The notes: generated from the sequence alone by a model not told the origin. Shown: positions 20,700 through 33,776, numbered from the stretch's first letter. The stretch is 64,000 bases of DNA from Calliphora vicina (GCF_958450345.1 NC_088782.1:93693358-93757357), one strand, 5' to 3'. Made by a program: numbers and translations.

Positions 20700-21250
20700 G
20701 TAAACTAGGACTGCCTCTCCTTTTGTTTTCAGTTGCTTCGTCCTCAGCCTTATTTTTGGGATTCTTATTTTGGCTGCCAATGATCTTAAGAACGGCTTGA
20801 CTATCTAATTTGTAATTCCCAAATTTTTATAGCGTAACAAAATTCCACTATTATCTTTCTTCACGCATTTTGGCATATGTGGACTGCTCCTTTTCCATGA
20901 TTGTGTAGTTTTCCTTCACCGTCGCCATCGCTTGCTAAAGATAGATTCCTTCGGTATGTTTTTCTTTGACGTATGATTATCCGAAGAGTTATCTTGAGTT
21001 TTGCTGTTATCTTAAGTTGCCATCGCTTGCTAAATATAGATTCCTACGGTATGTTCTTCTTTGACGTATGATTATACGAAGAGTTTTCTTGAGTTTTGCT
21101 GCTTTCCTAAGTTGGGCTATACTAGCACTTGCTTCCTCAACAAGCGTTTCTACCTCATCTATATTTTTTTAGCATAACACCGTGGTGTTTCATTATTTCA
21201 GTCTTGAAGCAATTTCATTAACCCAAGCCAACTTGCAAACCTCTTATATT
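20700..21250 (-). pseudogene. Remnant of retrotransposon ORF1 (tentative)
   Basis: On the minus strand near 21080-21175 an open stretch reads NIDEVETLVEEASASIAQLR followed by KAAKLKKTLR, a charged coiled-coil-like segment. It lies upstream, in transcript order, of the ORF2 remnants at 19140-20170. The position suits ORF1 (gag-like) of the same element; no zinc knuckle was seen, so this is inference. Part of it is duplicated at 20926-21112. Confidence 0.4.
20926..21112. repeat. Tandem duplication of about 93 bp
   Basis: CCATCGCTTGCTAAAGATAG through GAGTTTTGCTGTTATC is repeated immediately with about ten substitutions (CCATCGCTTGCTAAATATAG onward). It lies inside the decayed ORF1-like region. 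Confidence 0.85.
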
Positions 21251-22114
21251 GTTTTCTTACGACTGTGAGACTGTGTTTACTCTCCACCACTAGCCGTTGT
21301 TACTGAGTTCATTAGGCTCTGCTATTTTCTTCTACCATGGTTGGCTTAAATTTGGAGGAGTTCTAGGAACTCCTGTGGCTAAGTGTAATATAACTAGTTG
21401 TTATTAACTACACCATGTGTGATAAGTTTCATGCTCCTGTATATAACACGCCCTGTATATTATATTCTAAAACCTACCTTCCGCCAATTGGATACGCGTC
21501 CAATTGGATTAAGATTAAGCAAATTATTCCACACGTAGTGTTTTTATATTTCTTTCTAGTGATTTTCACTTTCACTTTGTACCAAATTTAATATAGATTA
21601 CAAGATTTGTATTAATTTACAAGCATTTTTTACAAGTGGTTTGTAAATGGATTTTTAAAGACCTATCCTAACAGAATTTGAAAAAGTGATTTATGTCGAA
21701 TATCCGGATATCAAGATTTATAAGGGATTTATAAGCGATGAAATGATCATCTGAAGGAAGCTAAGATTTTATAGATTTTTAATAGAATTTTAAGTGTATA
21801 ATGTGCCCTATAGGGCACATACACAACACCATCATGAATGTGCAGTCAAGTGATTATGCCAGCTGATTGATCGTGTATGAACTTGTGGTGTGATTGTACC
21901 AGCTGCTGCACCAGCATGCTGGCGCTTTATCAAAAATAGTTTGATATTTTTTTAATTGTCACACATGATTGTGTTGTAATATTAGCTCATAAAAGTTAAA
22001 TAAAACCTAGTTCTGCTTTGTTTTCTAGCCATTTCTTCACCCAAACACGTTTTGTTTACTCCTTTTTCGTATTCGTTTTAGGATAATAGCAATAACACTG
22101 TACAACACAAAAAA

Positions 22115-22378
22115 AAAATACAAGGTTCGACCAATAAATTTTGATAGAGGAGACAAAAAAAAATAAACACGTGTATCGCCGTTTTGAAAGTTTACATCTG
22201 AATTTCATTATTGTTAATCGGCATAAGAAACCATGTGATCTTTACATTTTATGTATAAAATGTGTGCAGCAAATTTATGCAAAATGTTACGGAGAACATT
22301 TTCGTAGAATATGTTAACCCTCTAAATCCTCAAAGCATGGGTCTTTTTTGTCCTTCTTTAAAAAAGGCAAAAAACACA
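22115..22378 (-). repeat. Right arm of the long inverted repeat pair
   Basis: Reverse complement of 17241-17530, from the ACCAATAAATTTTGATAGAG side to GGCAAAAAACAC at 22378. It lacks the 30-base insert of the left arm. No flanking target duplication is obvious. Confidence 0.75.
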
Positions 22379-24332
22379 ATTAAAACAGGGATTTAAGGGG
22401 TTAAAATGTTCCGCAAAAATATTATCCGTGAAATTTTACTATAAGTTTCTGAATACACCAAAACGGAAAATTCAACCAGAAAGTCAGAAATAAGACACAA
22501 CAAAAGAGGTTCCAAAAATGTAAGCAAAATTTGAATTAAATAGAAACACAGCCACAATTCAGCTTTGAATCATCAGTGTATAATTGTATGTCATATCCAT
22601 TAATCATGTACCCCTACATTGGAATTTTTAATAAAAAAAAGTTAAGTCACCTTTTCGCCCAAAAATCAACTATTTTTTTTAATATTTAAATTGAAAACCG
22701 TTTATTTTTGGATCCATAGTCGATATTGCTCTGAAATATTTTGTATGTTATTCGTAATTTAGTTGTCTAACCAACAAAAGAGTCCATTCGGTCCAAAAGT
22801 CCTACTTATATTTTTAAAAAAGCGGACCAAAGTATGGCAAAATTTTAAAATTTCAATTTTGAAATGCCTATAACTGGGAAATTATAAGAGATAAATAGCA
22901 CACGCAAACATGAAGACCTTGCAAAGCGCTTTCCAAAAATATAAAAATCTTTGAAATCGGATGGGAAACAAAAAAATTGCACGTGTTTAAAAATTGTATA
23001 TGTCGAAGGTACCCTACTTTAAGCCCCCATAGCGCCGCTTCTGGATCATTTGTAGGGCCCATTTTAATAACTTAAACTCGAATACTCCTTGGCTAGGACC
23101 ATAAGCCGATCGGATGAGCCGTTTAGAAATGCCAGATTTATTTCCAAAATATTTTGATTCTGCCCCACTGTGCATTCCCGCCTGGACCAAATAATAATTT
23201 TGAAAATCGTATCAAAGGGGCATTATGTAGTCAGCAGTTTGGTATAGTAGTGAGTCAAGCAAGTTCAGCAAGTATCCAAGCATGTCCATACGTTCTGGAT
23301 CTTCAGTATCCAGATGCAGTCTTACCGCAAAACCGGTGGAGATGGCCCTTAAGTGAAGATCTATTGGAGTTAGGTATAATACCGATGCGGACAGATATCT
23401 GATTTCTTTATAGATCTTTCTGAATATAGATAATTTCTTAAACTATATTTATGATTGTTATTTTATTCTTCCTGATGAAACTGTTACTTGATTGTCAAAC
23501 CTTAAATATGTTTAATGAAATGCTCAACCTAAACTCTTTGGACCGGCTCTTACAGTTAATGTCTTCCTCTATTAGTGTGTTGAAGTGCACAAATAGTTGT
23601 TTGTCATTTGTTTCCAATGCCAAGTTAATTTTACACTGTTGATTATTCACACCGATACAAGTGCGAGTACAATGCAATTTTAAGTTTAAGTCAGAGACTA
23701 ATAGAAAGCTCTAACGATGTTTAAACAGTTTTTTCTTATATCTTTTTTTTTGTTAACTTATTTGTTTATTTATTAACGTTTTTGTGTTTGGTTCATTTAC
23801 TATTTTCGTGTGTTGTATGCATTTATTTATTTATGAACGGGTAAGGGTAGAGTAGCAAGCGACAGACAATAGAGTTTCAACAGTTTTGTTAGTTTTACCT
23901 AATTAATGTTTACATTTGGGGTTCCACAATTTACTAACTTTTCTTGTTACTTCTGCAAAGTCTTTCCCCACCATTGCTTGTTGCACTTGCCCACGACTGT
24001 CATTCAGGTTGTGTTGATGCGGAAGAGTTTTATGATGCGGTTTTTATCTGTATTCGTGTATATGGAAGTGAATAAATACATACATATCTACTACACACAT
24101 ACAACATGCATAGATTAATAACTATGAATCTAGTGAGTTGAATGTTGGCTATTTCAACTTGATTTTTATATCCAACTAGTTATAACCTGCAGTTCTGGTG
24201 ATTGTCCCCGAACTAGTAGTTTTACAATCGATTTATGGCCATCATTTTTGTTTTACTAGTTATTTTAACATGTGTGTGTCCAGTGAGGACAATGAGGATG
24301 TCTAATTATGAATTATTAGACTCATATACATA
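22379..24332. other. Repeat debris, no gene supported
   Basis: 22620-23200 has the style of an old transposon (paired phrases such as GGACCAAAGTATGGCAAAAT and CATAAGCCGATCGGATGAGC), but no ends were found. The open frames at 23154-23402 and 23451-23642 lack recognisable domains. 23780-24330 is unique-looking AT-rich DNA. Confidence 0.35.
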
Positions 24333-25101
24333 TGGGCAATTCCACGAGAATCGCTACCACGACTGAAAAAACAAAAACCCTTGAAACTTTTTTTCAAGAT
24401 GATTTGAATAAAAGACAATAATAAAATGTTACTACGTATTTAGATCATGTTACAACATTTTAAAGACAAAAACAATAGTTTAAGCTGATTATATTTAATT
24501 TTTTAATGTTTTAGGCTAAAATTGCGGCGAAAACTAGGCTCCCAATTAGCTTGTAGTATGAAATGAATTTGACTCAGATTGTTTTTTGCTATTGTCAAAT
24601 TGTTTATTGAAACCGAATGTATATTTTCTATTCATATTTTTTAGTTTTTGTATACATATGTATATTTACAGAATATATATTGTTTTATTATAAGAGAAAA
24701 ATCTGTCTCGTACGGTATGTCACGTACGACATTAAATTTTATTTATTATAAAATCATCTTAAGATTGTTTTTATTTAAATATGACGGATTGTAAAGAAAA
24801 AATATTTCGTTTAGTGTAAGAAATTAACAGAAAACATAACGCCTCACACGATTAGGATATTTTCGCATAATTCTACATGTACCTCAAAATGAGTTCCGTT
24901 TTATGTCACGTACGATATACCCTTATTTCGCTCAATATTTTGGACTACAATATTTCGAAAGAACTTTTTATTATTTTAAAATATAGTACCCTCTGAATGG
25001 AACATAAAGAGCAAATTATTTTTCAGATACTCTTATTTTTGCAAAATCTATTCTATTCTATAGGCGTACAAATGTCACGTACGATGATATGGAATTGCCC
25101 A
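24333..25101. mobile_element. TA-flanked MITE with repeated CACGTACGA motifs
   Basis: Inverted ends TGGGCAATTCCA at 24333 and TGGAATTGCCCA ending 25101; TA flanks both (24331-24332 and 25102-25103). The motif TGTCACGTACGA occurs three times inside (near 24717, 24905 and 25073), with CGTACGGTATGTCACGTACG as a half-overlapping pair. Such repeats often bind transposase. Length is 769 bp with no coding capacity. Confidence 0.75.
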
Positions 25102-25524
25102 TATGTTAATATATAAGAAAAAAAAATGTATCAGTATTAAATACTCTACCTATTCGAAGGATTTAAAAGCTAACTGGAAACGAATAGTAAAAAGTCTCCG
25201 CGGAATTCTAAATCTCCAACTATAATATCGAGATACAATCTTTGTAATTACATCTATTCTTATATAATAATAAAAAAAATACAACATTCCGGATTACAAA
25301 GGTACACTTAGTAACAATTGTCTCTGAAAAAGATTGGTTCCATAGTCACTATGAGAACTAAAGGGTACTTTCATAAGTTGCAACATACTTACAAATTAAT
25401 ATTGGTTTTGTTGTTGTTTTTCTTTCTTATCATTATATATATATAAATATATGTACGTATGTGTTAAAGGTGCGTCAGGTTTATTTAATAAATTTATTTT
25501 ATGTACATATGTATATAATAGTGA
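25102..25524. other. No recognised feature
   Basis: AT-rich sequence with a TATATATATA run near 25433 and no supported exon or repeat end. Confidence 0.4.
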
Positions 25525-25595
25525 TGCCAATCTAGATCGCGAAAATTACGGGATTAAAAAATTCCAAATCCCGCGATTAACAAAAATAATCCCGG
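25525..25595. repeat. hAT end fragment (family of 10776-11890)
   Basis: GTGATGCCAATCTAGATCGC with AATCCCGCGATTAAC and AATAATCCCGG resembles the terminal region of the 10776 element (GAGATGCTAATCGGGA). Truncated. Confidence 0.45.
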
Positions 25596-25852
25596 TTTTT
25601 ATATCCACCACCAATAAGATGGGGGTATATTAATTTTGTCGTTCCGTTTGTAACATATCGAAATATTGGTCGTAGAACCTAAAAGAATTCTTGATCCTTA
25701 TAAAATTCTAAAATGATCTAGATAGCACTTCGAGGGAAAGACATAGGCGGGTGAAATTTTCTCCAAATATTCCTTGTTAATCAAGTAAAGCGGGCAAAAT
25801 CGGTTGAAATTTTTTAAGAATGTTTTGCTATTTTCTTTATATATATTGCAGA
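25596..25852 (-). mobile_element. Mini-me-like repeat, split by a hAT insertion
   Basis: In minus orientation: TATATCCACCACCAATAAGA, then GGTATATTAATTTTGTCG, CGTTCCGTTTGTAAC and AATTCTTGATCC. This is the end structure of calyptrate-fly mini-me-like repeats. The sequence continues past the hAT element at 27291-27700 (ATACCATGAAATTTGCACAT). Confidence 0.6.
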
Positions 25853-27282
25853 CAGTGCTGTTAGGCCTTTTTTTTGGAAAAATCGTCAAAATTATGAAAA
25901 AAAAAATCGTCAAATTCGTCACAAAAATTAAAAAAAAAATCGTCAAGACTTAAAATCACGTTATATTCATTCAATTATTTTTTTTTTTATAAAAATTTAA
26001 TTTCTTTAAATAAAAATCATCAATAAAATTCTAAAAACATCGAATTTAACAAAGAAAAATTAACAGTATTTGTTTAAGTACATTAATATTATTCAGTACA
26101 GTGTTTTTGTTACTAACTTTTTAATAATATTCACATAAAAACTATTTTTGAAATACTATTTTACAAATAAAAATTCTTCTTTTGTCTCAAAGAATTTCTT
26201 GTCTTAGTTTTATTTATATTTATTTGACTAAAAATACTGATGAATTTTGTAAAACTATTAAGTCATTTACAAAATCACATAAATTCGGAAACGCTGGTTT
26301 ATTGTTTGATTTGAACTATTTCCAGAAAATATTAAAATCGAAAGAACTTGCACTTATAAGCAAAGACTCGATAGAATTCTTAATTCCATTTTCGAACTCA
26401 AATTAAACTGTATCTCTTAACCATTCCGGTAATGAATTAATTCATAGACTTAATAAATTTGTCCTTCAAATTTATTGAATTCATTCCTATGAGAATCAAT
26501 TCCTTATGAAATCATTAAAATGTTCCTTAATTCAAATCCATTACAAAATAGCTTTAAACATATTTTGAATGATTGCATTTTTCTTCAATTAGATTTTGAT
26601 TAGATTTGAATTAACACAAATTTTATGAATTTTTTTTACAAGTTAATTACATTAAGAATTAATTTAACGATTAAAGAATTCTATTTAAATAAAAGCCTTT
26701 GATAGAAGCTAAAGATCACACTGAATTAATTCGAAGCTCTGGGCCGAATTACCGCATTCGATACCGAGTAAAATGCATCGTAATTTTGTAATTTGCGATT
26801 ATGGCATTTTTCGACACGATAGCTCATGAATTCGGTTATTTGCCCCTACTTATAAGCCAGTAGCTTAGTTGAATATCAACTGATTTTTAGTTTCTCAGCG
26901 GATTTAGAAAGAACAAACTGAGGCCTATCGAATGGTATATATGCTATTTAACTTACCTTGAGAAATCTTAATGTATTCCTCAACCAAAAACATTTTTTTT
27001 ATTGTACTCGACAACACCTACCAGAAAAATAGTTCATTCTTATTTGTATCTACAACAAATTGATTTTAAATTTCAATTGTAGAAATCTTTAGTTTTGCAT
27101 ATATTTCAAGAATAACTTCCTCTCATTTTTATATATTTATTTTAATTTCTAAAATAAAATTTAAGTGGAAAACTCGTCGGCATGTTAGCGAATTTACAAT
27201 AGAAATCGTCAAACGCCAAATCACTAAATTTACTCCAAAAAATCGTCAAAATGACGTAAAATCGTCACACCCAACACCACTG
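25853..27282. mobile_element. Non-autonomous hAT element with exact 8-bp duplication
   Basis: Ends CAGTGCTGTTAGG and, inverted, CAGTGGTGTTGGG, the classic hAT CAG(T)G terminus. The 8-bp ATTGCAGA flanks both sides (25845-25852 and 27283-27290). Both subterminal regions repeat the motif AATCGTCAAA (at least four left, four right). The open frame at 26182-26406 has no transposase signature that I recognise. Confidence 0.9.
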
Positions 27283-27290
27283 ATTGCAGA

Positions 27291-27710
27291 ATACCATGAA
27301 ATTTGCACATATTATTCCTATGATAAAAGGACAACGTCTGGAAAAAATGGAAAGAAGCGGTTCATGATTTCTCCCATCCCACCATACAAATATCTTCCCG
27401 GAATATGGCTTGATGGTATATAAATTGCTACAGAATTGCAGTATCCATGCATTTTTTAGCAATAAAAGTTCCATATAAAAATAAATCACAAGAATAATTG
27501 CATAAAGTCCACTTCTTAAATCAGTTAAATACCCAAAAATCTCTTATAAATATAACAATCAGGTTAAAATTTGACATAAATAGTCCAAATATATATAGAA
27601 ATCACCATCGAATTTTATGTAGATATGCCCATAATAGGTCATATCCCCAATATAAATTACCACTTCATAAAATCGATGAAATACGCATAAATCTCAAATA
27701 AATATCGTTA
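27291..27710 (-). mobile_element. Continuation of the split mini-me-like repeat
   Basis: Continues the 25596-25852 repeat after the hAT insertion, with ATTTGCACATATTATTCC and later TCCCATCCCACCATACAAAT, CTTCCCGGAATATGG and CATAATAGGTCATATCCCCA. These phrases are shared in style with 36210-36360 and 62120-62200. Confidence 0.5.
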
Positions 27711-27717
27711 TCATGTC

Positions 27718-28190
27718 AAGCTACGTTTCCGCATACACCGATTTCGGCACCGAAATCGAAATTCCATACATTTGCACCGAAAAAAAATTCGTTTCAGAAC
27801 CGACAGTAACGAAAAACCTGTCATTTGGGCCGGAACGAAAACAAATTCAGCTGGATTTCCGGATATACCGTAATCGGCGCCGATAACGAAAACTGAAAAA
27901 CGTTGGTGTTCGTCACCGTCTCATTTCTGAATTGTTTTCGTTTCAGTTGGGTGTATTGCGGAATAAAACAGAAACGAAATTATTTTTTAATTTTGGATGT
28001 CGCACATTAAAGCTACGTTTCCGCATACACCGTAATCGGCACCGAAAACGAAATTCCATATATTTTCACCGAAAAAGAGTTCGTTTTAGAAATCGGCAAC
28101 GAAAATTGGGAATGAAACGGCACCGATCAGTAACGAAAAACCTGTCATTTGGGGCCGGAACGAATGGAACGAATTTCACGAATGGGCCTG
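27718..28190 (+). repeat. Two direct copies of an AGCTACGTTTCCGC repeat
   Basis: AGCTACGTTTCCGCATACAC occurs near 27719 and again near 28012, each followed by ATCGGCACCGAAA, AACGAAATTCCATA and GTAACGAAAAACCTGTCATT. The unit is about 290 bases. The 27932-28312 open frame is generated by this repeat (Arg-rich periodic protein) and is not considered a gene. Confidence 0.7.
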
Positions 28191-28228
28191 ACAACATATC
28201 GTTCGTTATACCGGGATTTGCCGGTATG
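28190..28228. repeat. End fragment of the 3878 MITE family
   Basis: CAACATATCGTTCGTTATAC followed by CGGGATTTGCCGGTA is the reverse complement of the left end of the element at 3878-4858. Confidence 0.75.
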
Positions 28229-31200
28229 TACAAAGAAAATTTAAAAATGTTTAAAATATTTTACAAAACTTTTTTTAATTTTTGTAAAAGTAGCGCAAAT
28301 AATGTCAGATAAAATGGACCGGGTCTAGTGAAACAATAATATGCATAATTTGGAATAAATCACAGTATCTAAACCTGTTACCCATTTTGGAATTCTAGCT
28401 TTGGGCTTTTAGAACACTTAGCCCGAATTCAAAATTACGATAAAAAATAGTGTAATAAATTTGTTTTTATGATAGACTTGAAGTCTTAAGTTCAATCTGA
28501 AGTGAATAAATCTAAAAACTACATTAAAACAAACGAATTTCCTCTTAATTCATAATGAAAATTTTATTTTAACAAAGGTTTATAAAATTCAAACTACGTT
28601 ATGAATTGTGTTTTAAAAATCAATCGTAGTCAGAATTTATTTCCTTGAACAAAATCCATCCATACCAAATCTTAAATATAAAAAAAATAAGTATTTTCCT
28701 ATTCAAACACATACTTACATATATTACCGAATATTTAGGAGTTTTGGGGTTAAAAGATCCTTTATTAGGAAAATAAACAACATGTAGGTTATAAATTAGA
28801 AACCACTTAATATTATAGGAGTTGCTAAAATTTGGAAGAGTATTATTTTGTTCTTTTTTTTTGGCATAAATGACCGAAAACGATGCAAGCATAAAAAAAA
28901 TCAGCAATAAATTATGTGAACAATTTATGTTATTTTCGTAATTAAGTAACAAAAATTCTAGCACTTGAAACACTTAATTACGCTAGAGTGCATATGAATA
29001 ATAAATTATGGCCAGCAGCAACAAAAAAATCATGTAGAAAGATTAAACCAACACAAGAAATTTGTGTTGCCATAAATAAACTTATGTAATATATAATGTA
29101 GATAGAATGTGTATTACACTCAACTCAACTCTTACCAAAGACTTTTTTTATACCTACCTGGCCACATATTGGGTATGATGATAAAAGAAATGAGAAATAT
29201 TCGAAATACGATATGAAAAAAGTTGTATGAAGGTAAAGTATCAGATGTTACGCCCAGCACTTAGGAAGAGTGACTGTAAACATACACTATATGCTTCTGT
29301 ACTCCAACAAAATAAATGAAAAGAATTGACGTCAAAACAACAAATATAAAGTACATAAATATTTAGCTTCTTACTTTCGAAGAAAAATTAATGAAAATAA
29401 TTGTTAACATGGATTAATACATGAACGTGGTGAGATTTTGAAGTCAATCAAATATTTTATAAACAAAAATTTTGTTTTTTTACTAAGATATGCCCAAACA
29501 TACATATGTATATTTAAAGTTTTTTGATTAACCTTCGAAATATTAGGAATTTTTAACTGAATGTTTATTATCTCGAGATCTTACTCTGAATTTGTATACG
29601 ATACCATATAATTGAGAAAAATCGTTAGAAAATAGAAGATCTGTTTTGTGAGATATCCTTTGATCAAGGACAATTTTTTGATTCAGTATCCTGTGTTCAA
29701 ATTAAAAGGATATTTAGGAAAATATATTGAAACTATGGTATAAGCATTAATATGAAGCCAATATTGTAACAATTGCATAAGCGGTTAAAAAGTTTTATAC
29801 AATGGAAATTGAGCGATTTTACACCATTCTTATAAAAACTTTGAATTCGGAAACTGGATATGATAAAAAAAGCGAATTAAAATTTTTTAGTAGCAAAATA
29901 ACAGACGTGTGTACCAAGTTTTAACAAATTTGAAACGGATAAGGTCCGACGACTTGTCGAAAAATTTACCATTTACCATAAATTTCAGGATCCTTATAGA
30001 AATTAAAGTAAGAAAACAATATATCAATAAAATCACAGAACGAGGTTGAGCTTTTAGCATCCCCACCCAGACAGACGATAAATCGTAATCTTCAAATAAT
30101 GAAGAGACAATTAAAATACTGTCACCTGTATGCTTCCGTGCACATCTCTACGGAGAAGTTAACGATGATTCGTTTTCCGGAAGAGCAGAACTTCCCAAAA
30201 AATAGAAGCTCCCGCACTTTAGAGGTAATATCTCTGACAGTTCCCAACTCTCAAAATAAAAAAAAACTCTTTGGAGAATCAGACGGGAGACAAGATCGCA
30301 ACTAAGACACCATCTAAGGAAGAGATGTCGTCGGTGAAATCTTCAGTTGCTAGTGGACATTTCAAAATTAAATCTACACTGAAGAGGAAGCCAAACGAAA
30401 CACCGATAAAGGAGCAGCCCACATAAGCCAAAATGGAACTCCATACGCGTGAGGATTGTGCAGTACCTGTGATAGGCGGCCAATGACCCAATACAATTCA
30501 TATTGAGATCTCTCGGTTTAGCAGGGAGATACGGTATATTCAGTAAGTACCAGTCAGCAATTGGAATTAGAATCTGTATAAAAAACCTGGTGGGAGGCAT
30601 TTCAAGTGCCATGGGGTTAGGATGCCTTTTCAAAAAATCTTACCCAGGCAAAAACTTCTATCTTTAAGATTGGGACCACAAGCTAGACAGCGAAGCCATT
30701 CTTAAAATCATTGGGCGACAAAACAGAGATTTGAACGAAAAAAAATGCGATATATTTTAATTTGAAGAAGAAGAAAGAGAAGGCCTTTTTCGCCAGCACT
30801 ACCATCTTCCAAATTGATAGTAGAGAAATACCATATTGAAAGCAGATAAGAAAAAGCTGAAGAAGTGCAATATGTTTGAAATTTGGCATAAGTTAATATT
30901 AAACCTCTTTCAAATATAAAGAAAATGTGATGCATAGCATCTGTTGTGCAATGATAACCACATCAACAAAAGCTATTGAAAATATTTTAAATATACATAG
31001 ATAAGTACTTTCGTCTACCAGATTACAATATGTATTGTCTTTCAGACTTAAGAGGATTGATAACAAAACTTCAACTCGTATTTTTATGGATACTCAAGGT
31101 ATTAGTCTATCCGAAAATATAATTTATAGAGCGTCTGAGGTAGGGACAACCTAGCAAAAAATAATTCTTATTCGGATACAATAGAAATGTACAGAAGCAA

Positions 31201-33776
31201 TACAATGCTTCTATTGTAGCTACTCGCTGTAAAATCTTTCAGAATTGCAAAAAATTTCTCTTCTAAAATTAAAAAGTCTATTTTACAACTTTTTTCCAAC
31301 ATTTCTGTAAGCTTTTACTGTTTGTAGCTATAATGTAAGCTATGGTATTGCTTTCAAAATTTCTATTGCATCCTTGATGCTGAGAAAACTCTGCAACATT
31401 ATCTGTGCCATGCTACGTCAAAATTAAAATATCTTAGATTTTAAAATTGAAAATTGTCAAGAAAATATTTTGAGGGACTACATATGTTTGACTTTGGCTT
31501 CATAGTCTTCTGGAAAGGTTGCAAAACCTCTTCGTTAATAGCGTAAAATGTACCGAAGTGGGAATATGTGTATAACTGAAATGGGTATGGGCCAATCTAA
31601 ACCAGTGGTGAGGATTAAACGATGTTCGTCTGTCAGTTTTTAGCTTGAAATATGTTCTACAAAGCCTCAAGTAGTTCTCATTCTTTCTGACAGATTTGAG
31701 TGTATTTTTTTATCTGGGAGCTCCACATAGCTTGTATGAATTTCGGAAACTTCAAAACTATTTTAATGACTCCTCAAAAATAGAAAATCCTTTCAAAATG
31801 TTATTATATATTTTTTATCGCATTCCCAATTGATCCACATATAAAGTGTATGAAAAAATAATGCAAAAACATAAACGCCTACCAAACCACACCCCTTAAT
31901 GACATTTCCTACTCGTAAGCAATGAATAGAAACAAATAAACTATCGAATTTATGTCTCGGATAATGGAGAGAAATTAAATAGTTTCACAGATGATATTGA
32001 AATGGAAAGCATAAAAGGAAATAAAACTCATTAACTAAAACAATTTATTTGAGGCACATATGCAATACACACACAGATACACAAACTTCCATACAAAAGC
32101 AATTTAATACATACAAAGAAACACACATAATTATCTACATTCGAAGATTACAGAACTCTACGCAATTAAGAGTTTCCTAATGATTGGCAGAACGGTACAA
32201 AACAGAACAAAATTATGCGATAAAGAGCACAAATAGAAAACTACGAAACATCATTTAAGTTTAATTGAAGTCCTTGATGCTCCACAGCAACATAATGAAG
32301 TGAAACTTACAAATGTTAAATGTAATACATGTCCTTTTTACAGATTTCCTGCATAAATAAGTATAAATACATACTATTGTACTACTGAATACATTCAGAC
32401 GGGGACATCAGATGATGACGACGACGATGATAATGACGATTGTGATATCATGCTGTTCAGTATATTATTCTCAGTTGGTACTATCGTTACCATGTATGCA
32501 TGTATGTCTGTCTGTTGATTTGTACAAGTCTATATATTAGCGTATTTGGGGGGAGGTTTGCTTATTTTAGTAGTTACACACGTTAGGACATTCTAATATT
32601 TAACTAAAAATGTCAAAATGGTTAAAGACATAAATATGTACATACTTATGTACGTACAATTCCAACATATGAAATAGACTTTATTGTCATTTACGAATAT
32701 AATGATTTTCATTAAAAGCAGGCATCGGACAGATAGACCGACCATTTCATTTATTATTGAATTTAGTTATTCAGGATACAATGTAGGAATATAATCTCCG
32801 TTGAACATTGAAGCGTAACAAATGCATAAATTCATTACGACTTTTGCTACGGTATAATACTCTCACCAATATGCTACGACCACCTTTTAATGATTCGGAT
32901 ACTAATAAAAGAAATGAAAATTATTGAAGGATTCGTTTCAATTTCAGTAGAGACAATGAATGTGGGGTTATAAATGATAAAATCATTTCAATCGAAGATT
33001 TAATATAAGGATTTCATCTATACGATTTTGTAAATTTCATCTTTGGACTTAATTATTATTATTATTAGTGAAGCTATATTTTGTACAGTCCTAAACTTCT
33101 TACCATGCACTGCTTGGTAAGAAGCCAATAAGGGAATTTGATGCAAGACCAAAAACATCCGCAGGGTCTTTATAGGCTCGAGACGTTGAATAGTCACAAA
33201 GCAACATCTGAACAGAGTAATGAATCGTTTAGACTGCCTGAACCCAGATAAGTTGGGCCAATTCCGATTCAACCCAAGTACGAATTAGTTCCATAGTGAA
33301 GAAAGGTTTAGGTGCTATTAGATATGATCGATATTTATATACCTGTGATTTAATTGCAGTGATTGAAAAATCACTGGTAACAACTGTTAATGAATATAGC
33401 AAGTTCTTTCATATTTTTCAACATTCACTGGTAACGTCTTTCAACAAACTGTTAAATGTCGGTATTTTATATCTACTGGTAACAACTGTCACTGAATATG
33501 TGTAGCAAGGAACTTATATTTTTAATGTCGTTGTTTCTCAATTTTGTAAAATAAAAATAAGCCGTATGAGACTTATATCAGCACAATTTGTATAAAACCA
33601 GTTTGTAGGAATTACTCACAAAACGTTTAAAGTGACTACACTCTAGATTACTTAGATATAAATAAGTCTTCACGCTAGATTACCTGGGATGTATAAAGTA
33701 ACCAATTGTCTTCATAGTGCATACGTGTCAAATGAACCTAATACATAAATTGGAGTCAGCCAAGTGATAAGACATT
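28229..33776. other. Long AT-rich region without a supported gene
   Basis: No transposase, reverse transcriptase or well-framed exon found. 30090-30640 is less AT-rich and may be an old element (GATAGGCGGCCAATGACCCA, CTCGGTTTAGCAGGGAGATA), but its frames are broken. Around 32041-32170 are ACACACACAGATACACAAAC-type runs, and at 32409-32440 a GATGATGACGACGACGATGA run. These look like unique intronic or regulatory fly DNA. 33380-33490 holds three spaced copies of CACTGGTAACAACTGT-like text. Confidence 0.4.

Noticed and set aside
27932..28312. Arg-rich open frame of 126 codons
   Set aside because: Produced by two copies of a 290-bp non-coding repeat and ends in a MITE fragment.
28620..28973. Open frame of 117 codons on the minus strand
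   Set aside because: Hydrophobic, Asn/Ile/Phe-rich product expected from AT-rich DNA; no motif.
30090..30640. Possible transposon coding remnant
   Set aside because: Less AT-rich and protein-like in places, but no frame showed a recognisable transposase or reverse-transcriptase motif.
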